Origin: Rhodococcus sp. 14-2483-1-2
GTDB lineage: Bacteria; Actinomycetota; Actinomycetes; Mycobacteriales; Mycobacteriaceae
Direction: 5' to 3'
Length of the DNA stretch: 64,000 bases
NCBI RefSeq assembly: GCF_002259405.1
Contig: NZ_NPFW01000008.1
Span: forward strand, 62,001-126,000
Shown piece after piece: positions 61,117 through 64,000 of the stretch (the first letter of the stretch is position 1; the number at the start of each line of letters is the position of its first letter). The translations under genes and the position numbers were made by a program. Under the pieces are notes generated by a model. It made no database searches. It was not told the DNA's origin and was given only the letters and a program-made list of their open reading frames with translations.

Positions 61117-62916
61117 CTAGTCCAGCAGAAGCAGCGCGGTGGGTGCGTCCGCCGAGGTGTTGGCCAGTTCCTCGAATTCACCGACGTTGTCGATCTCGGT
61201 GCCCATCGAGATGTTGGTGACCCGCTCGAGGATGATTTCCACGACGACCGGAACCTTGTGCTCGTTGGCCAGAGTCCTGGCCCGCACGAGCGCCTCACCG
61301 ATGAGCTCGGGCTCGGTGACGCGAAGCGCTTTGCAGCCCAGCCCTTCTGCCACCTGCACGTGGTCGACGCCGTAGCCCTTGGGGATACCGGGCTGAGTGT
61401 CCACGGTGTCCTGGTGGTTGATGTTGTCGAATCCCAACTGCACGCAGAAGTCCATGTCGAACGCGCGCTGCGCCTGACGGATCAGCCCGAGGTACGAGTT
61501 GTTCACCACCACGTGCACGTAGGGCAGATTGAACTGCGCACCGACGGCCAGCTCTTCGATCATGAACTGGAAGTCGTAATCTCCGGACAGTGCAACGACA
61601 TTCGCCTTGGGATCGGCAGCCACCGCACCGAGCGCCGCGGGAATGGTCCAGCCGAGCGGGCCGGCCTGCCCGCAGTTGATCCAGTTGCGCGGGGAGTAGA
61701 CGTGCAGGAACTGACCGCCCGCGATCTGGGAGAGCCCGATGGTGCTGATGTAGCGGGTATCGCGCTCGAAGACCTTGTTCATCTCCTCGTACACACGCTG
61801 CGGCTTGATCGGCACGTTCTCGAAGTGAGTGCGGCGGTGCATCGTGCGCTTGCGGGTCGCACAGTCCTCGACCCAACCCGAGAGATCGCGGAGGGTACCT
61901 GCGGCACGGCGCTCCTCGGCGACGGCCACGAACTGCTCGAGTGCGGCCTTGGCGTCGGAGATGATGCCGTAGTCCGGTGCGAAGACGCGTCCGATCTGGG
62001 TCGGCTCGATGTCGACGTGAACGAACCTCCTTCCCTTGCGGTATGTGTCGAGTCCGCCGGTATGCCGGTTGGCCCAACGGTTTCCGATACCGAGCACGAA
62101 GTCCGAGGCCAGCAGCGTCGCGTTGCCGTAACGGTGCGCGGTCTGCAGACCGACCATGCCTGCGGCGAGGCGGTGATCGTCCGGGATGGTGCCCCAGCCC
62201 ATCAGGGTCGGGATGACCGGCACGTCGAGGATCTCGGCGAGCTGCACGAGCAAGTCGGACGCGTCGGCGTTGATGATGCCTCCGCCGGCCACGATCAACG
62301 GGCGCTCGGCAGCCAGGAGCATGTCGATGGCCTTCTCTGCCTGAGCACGCGAGGCGACGGGCTTGTGCACGGGCAGCGACTGGTACGTCTCGGGATCGAA
62401 GTCGATCTCGGCCAGCTGCACGTCGATGGGTAGATCGATCAGCACCGGACCGGGGCGACCGGAGCGCATCAGATGGAACGCCTGCGCGAAGGCACCGGGA
62501 ACCTGAGCCGGCTCGAGCACCGTCATCGCCATCTTGGTGACGGGTGCCGCGATCGACGCGATGTCGACGGCCTGGAAGTCCTCCTTGTGCAGCCGCGCCA
62601 CCGGGGCCTGGCCGGTGATGGCGAGGATCGGAATCGAGTCGGCCATGGCCGAATACAGCCCGGTGATCATGTCGGTGCCGGCCGGACCGGAGGTTCCGAT
62701 GCAGATTCCGATGTTGCCCGGTGCGGCCCGGGTGAAGCCCTCCGCCATGTGCGAGGCACCTTCGACGTGGCGGGCCAGCACGTGGCGGATGCCACCGTGA
62801 TTGCGCATCGCCGCGTAGAAGGGGTTGATGGCCGCACCGGGGAGACCGAATGCGGTTGTTGCACCTTCGAGTTCGAGGATCTTCACTGCGGCATCGGCCG
62901 CACGCATCCTGGCCAT
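61117..62916 (-). CDS. gcl: Glyoxylate carboligase (tartronate-semialdehyde synthase)
   Basis: 599 residues from ATG 62916 (upstream extension non-coding). Thiamine-diphosphate enzyme: the segment [13 protein letters not shown] places Val51 where most ThDP enzymes have the catalytic Glu, a trait described for E. coli Gcl. [10 protein letters not shown] follows, and the ThDP-binding [16 protein letters not shown], with [13 protein letters not shown], lies near 445-480. Two glyoxylates condense to tartronate semialdehyde plus CO2. It needs Mg2+, ThDP and FAD. Start lies 1 nt after the glxR stop, indicating one operon. Confidence 0.96.
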   Translation of the reverse strand: MARMRAADAAVKILELEGATTAFGLPGAAINPFYAAMRNHGGIRHVLARHVEGASHMAEGFTRAAPGNIGICIGTSGPAGTDMITGLYSAMADSIPILAITGQAPVARLHKEDFQAVDIASIAAPVTKMAMTVLEPAQVPGAFAQAFHLMRSGRPGPVLIDLPIDVQLAEIDFDPETYQSLPVHKPVASRAQAEKAIDMLLAAERPLIVAGGGIINADASDLLVQLAEILDVPVIPTLMGWGTIPDDHRLAAGMVGLQTAHRYGNATLLASDFVLGIGNRWANRHTGGLDTYRKGRRFVHVDIEPTQIGRVFAPDYGIISDAKAALEQFVAVAEERRAAGTLRDLSGWVEDCATRKRTMHRRTHFENVPIKPQRVYEEMNKVFERDTRYISTIGLSQIAGGQFLHVYSPRNWINCGQAGPLGWTIPAALGAVAADPKANVVALSGDYDFQFMIEELAVGAQFNLPYVHVVVNNSYLGLIRQAQRAFDMDFCVQLGFDNINHQDTVDTQPGIPKGYGVDHVQVAEGLGCKALRVTEPELIGEALVRARTLANEHKVPVVVEIILERVTNISMGTEIDNVGEFEELANTSADAPTALLLLD

Positions 62917-62917
62917 G

Positions 62918-63814
62918 TCAGTTGTCCTTGCTTGTGGTCGGGGATCCCGAGAGCCGAGCGACGCCGCGGTACAGCGCCGAATGATCCAGGCCGCCATCGC
63001 CGTTGGCTCGGGCCGAGGCCATCAGCTGCGCCAGCACTGCGCCCATGGGAATCACGACGCCCGCCTCGCGAGCGGCCGAGGTGACGATGCCGAGATCCTT
63101 GTGGTGCAGGTCGATGCGGAACCCGGGCTCGAACGAGCGGTCGAGCATCTTCTGGGCCTTCTGGTTCAGCACGGCCGAACCGGCGAGGCCGCCGCCGAGA
63201 ACCTCGACCGACGCGGCCAGATCGACGCCGTAGGCTTCGAGGAACGCGATCGCCTCGGCGAGCACCTGGATGTTGCCTGCCACGATCAGCTGGTTGGCCG
63301 CCTTGACCGTCTGCCCGGATCCGCTGGGACCCACGTGCACGACGGTCTTGCCGACGACGTCGAGAATCGGCTTGGCCGTGGCGAAGTCGTCCGCGCTGCC
63401 ACCGACCATGATCGACAGAGTCGCGTTCTCGGCACCGGCCTGGCCACCGGAGACCGGGGCGTCGAGGATCCGGAATCCGCGTGAGGACGCGTCGGCAGCC
63501 AACGTGGCGGTGACGTCGGGACGGATGCTGGAGAAGTCGATGATCAGCGCGTCGCGTCGAGCATTGTCGAACACACCGCCTTCACCGGCGAGAACGTCCT
63601 GCACATCCGGGGAGTCGGGGACCATGATCGCGACGATGTCGGCGTCGTGGACGGCCTTGGCGATCGAGTCGGCTGCGGTGCCGCCGGCGTCGACGAGGGG
63701 ACCGGTGCGATCGGGCGTCAGGTTGTAGCCGACCACCTGGTGGCCTGCCTTGGCGAGATGAACGGACATGGGACTGCCCATGATCCCGAGGCCGATGAAT
63801 GCAATGGTGCTCAT
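62918..63814 (-). CDS. glxR: Tartronate semialdehyde reductase
   Basis: 298 residues. Beta-hydroxyacid dehydrogenase family: [17 protein letters not shown] (4-20) binds NAD(P), [16 protein letters not shown] (~118-133) is the substrate loop, and [17 protein letters not shown] (~165-181) contains the catalytic Lys. It reduces tartronate semialdehyde, the gcl product, to D-glycerate. AGGGA ribosome site lies ahead of ATG 63814, 9 nt after the end of the hydroxypyruvate isomerase gene. Confidence 0.95.
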   Translation of the reverse strand: MSTIAFIGLGIMGSPMSVHLAKAGHQVVGYNLTPDRTGPLVDAGGTAADSIAKAVHDADIVAIMVPDSPDVQDVLAGEGGVFDNARRDALIIDFSSIRPDVTATLAADASSRGFRILDAPVSGGQAGAENATLSIMVGGSADDFATAKPILDVVGKTVVHVGPSGSGQTVKAANQLIVAGNIQVLAEAIAFLEAYGVDLAASVEVLGGGLAGSAVLNQKAQKMLDRSFEPGFRIDLHHKDLGIVTSAAREAGVVIPMGAVLAQLMASARANGDGGLDHSALYRGVARLSGSPTTSKDN

Positions 63815-63823
63815 GAGAAATCC

Positions 63824-64000
63824 CTACTTGGTAGTGGTGGCCAGTTCGAGCCACGCGAACGGATCCGGCTGGGTGGCTTTGTATTCGAGTCCGACGTAGC
63901 CGTCGTAACCCCGCGCTGCGAGGCCGGCAAGTTGTCCGCCGAGGTCGAGCGATCCGGTGCCCGGTTCTCCGCGGCCGGGGGAATCGGCGATCTGTACGTG
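63824..64000 (-). CDS. hyi: Hydroxypyruvate isomerase, C-terminal part (5' end beyond window)
   Basis: The last 58 residues are readable to a TAG at 63824-63826. The sequence starts HVQIADSPGRGEPGTG, which corresponds to the metal-binding HxQ-x-A-D-x-P-GR-x-EPGTG motif of hydroxypyruvate isomerase, and continues GYDGYVGLEYKATQPDPFAWL, the conserved GYVGLEYKP strand. The reading frame is open to the window edge. It interconverts hydroxypyruvate and tartronate semialdehyde. It is the first visible gene of the glyoxylate/allantoin operon. Confidence 0.92.
   Translation of the reverse strand, partial: HVQIADSPGRGEPGTGSLDLGGQLAGLAARGYDGYVGLEYKATQPDPFAWLELATTTK

Overview
The window is a dense, GC-rich stretch of actinobacterial chromosome, most likely from a Rhodococcus-like member of the Nocardiaceae. 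This rests on the base composition, frequent GTG starts, many 1-4 nt start/stop overlaps, an actinobacterial-type SOS box, an AlkB alkane hydroxylase, a predicted F420-dependent LLM oxidoreductase, an AIM24 cluster and a DUF222/HNH (13E12-type) protein. The genus is an inference; no rRNA or other marker gene is present. No tRNA, IS transposase, prophage or CRISPR array was seen. No gene-free gap exceeds about 300 bases.

Layout. 1-8.7 kb: end of a TetR regulator, an ABC1 kinase, an MDR oxidoreductase, dienelactone hydrolase and amidohydrolase, a patatin, a monoacylglycerol-lipase-like hydrolase, a stand-alone alkB, and an AAA ATPase. 8.8-9.5 kb: a short unit with a leaderless promoter, a 13-residue leader peptide containing Ile-Leu-Val-Val, alternative hairpins and a stand-alone LeuA-regulatory-domain protein, followed by a small palindromic element between 15-bp direct repeats. 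10-13 kb: metal-dependent hydrolase, ferredoxin reductase and alpha/beta hydrolase. 13.1-15.3 kb: an SDR and an LLM flavin monooxygenase under a TPP riboswitch. 15.4-18.9 kb: GH13 enzyme, lactate monooxygenase, glutamine amidotransferase. 18.9-22.3 kb: an unusual SNF2-type helicase, a tiny membrane protein, and a LexA-box promoter ahead of a cysteine-rich protein overlapping a small alarmone synthetase. 22.4-24.7 kb: DHA2 efflux pump with divergent TetR. 24.8-30.8 kb: an epimerase, then an IclR-controlled operon of PEP-mutase-family lyase, aconitase-type large and small subunits and an MHS transporter. 30.9-45.7 kb: DUF72, HtrA-like protease, VOC protein, F420-type LLM enzyme, three tandem AIM24 paralogues, a secreted protein, a glycosyltransferase, an ArsR/MFS pair, GNAT, a flippase/kinase-like fusion, a GGDEF-EAL protein and a monooxygenase-type small protein.

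45.7-64 kb is a purine-to-glycerate catabolic island. PucR is divergent from an operon encoding the three xanthine-dehydrogenase subunits, an 8-oxoguanine-deaminase-like amidohydrolase, an AzgA-type purine permease and the maturation factor XdhC. A converging operon (hyi-glxR-gcl-glxK-alc-allB) takes allantoin to allantoate and ureidoglycolate, and glyoxylate through tartronate semialdehyde to glycerate. A 765-residue DUF222/HNH protein sits between the two arms. Uricase, HIU hydrolase, OHCU decarboxylase, ureidoglycolate lyase and urease are not in the window, so the pathway must be completed elsewhere.

The strongest candidates for new biology are the leader-peptide/LeuA-regulatory-domain unit (8.8-9.4 kb), the TPP-riboswitch-controlled SDR/LLM pair (13.1-15.3 kb), and the SOS-box-linked alarmone synthetase module (21.1-22.3 kb).
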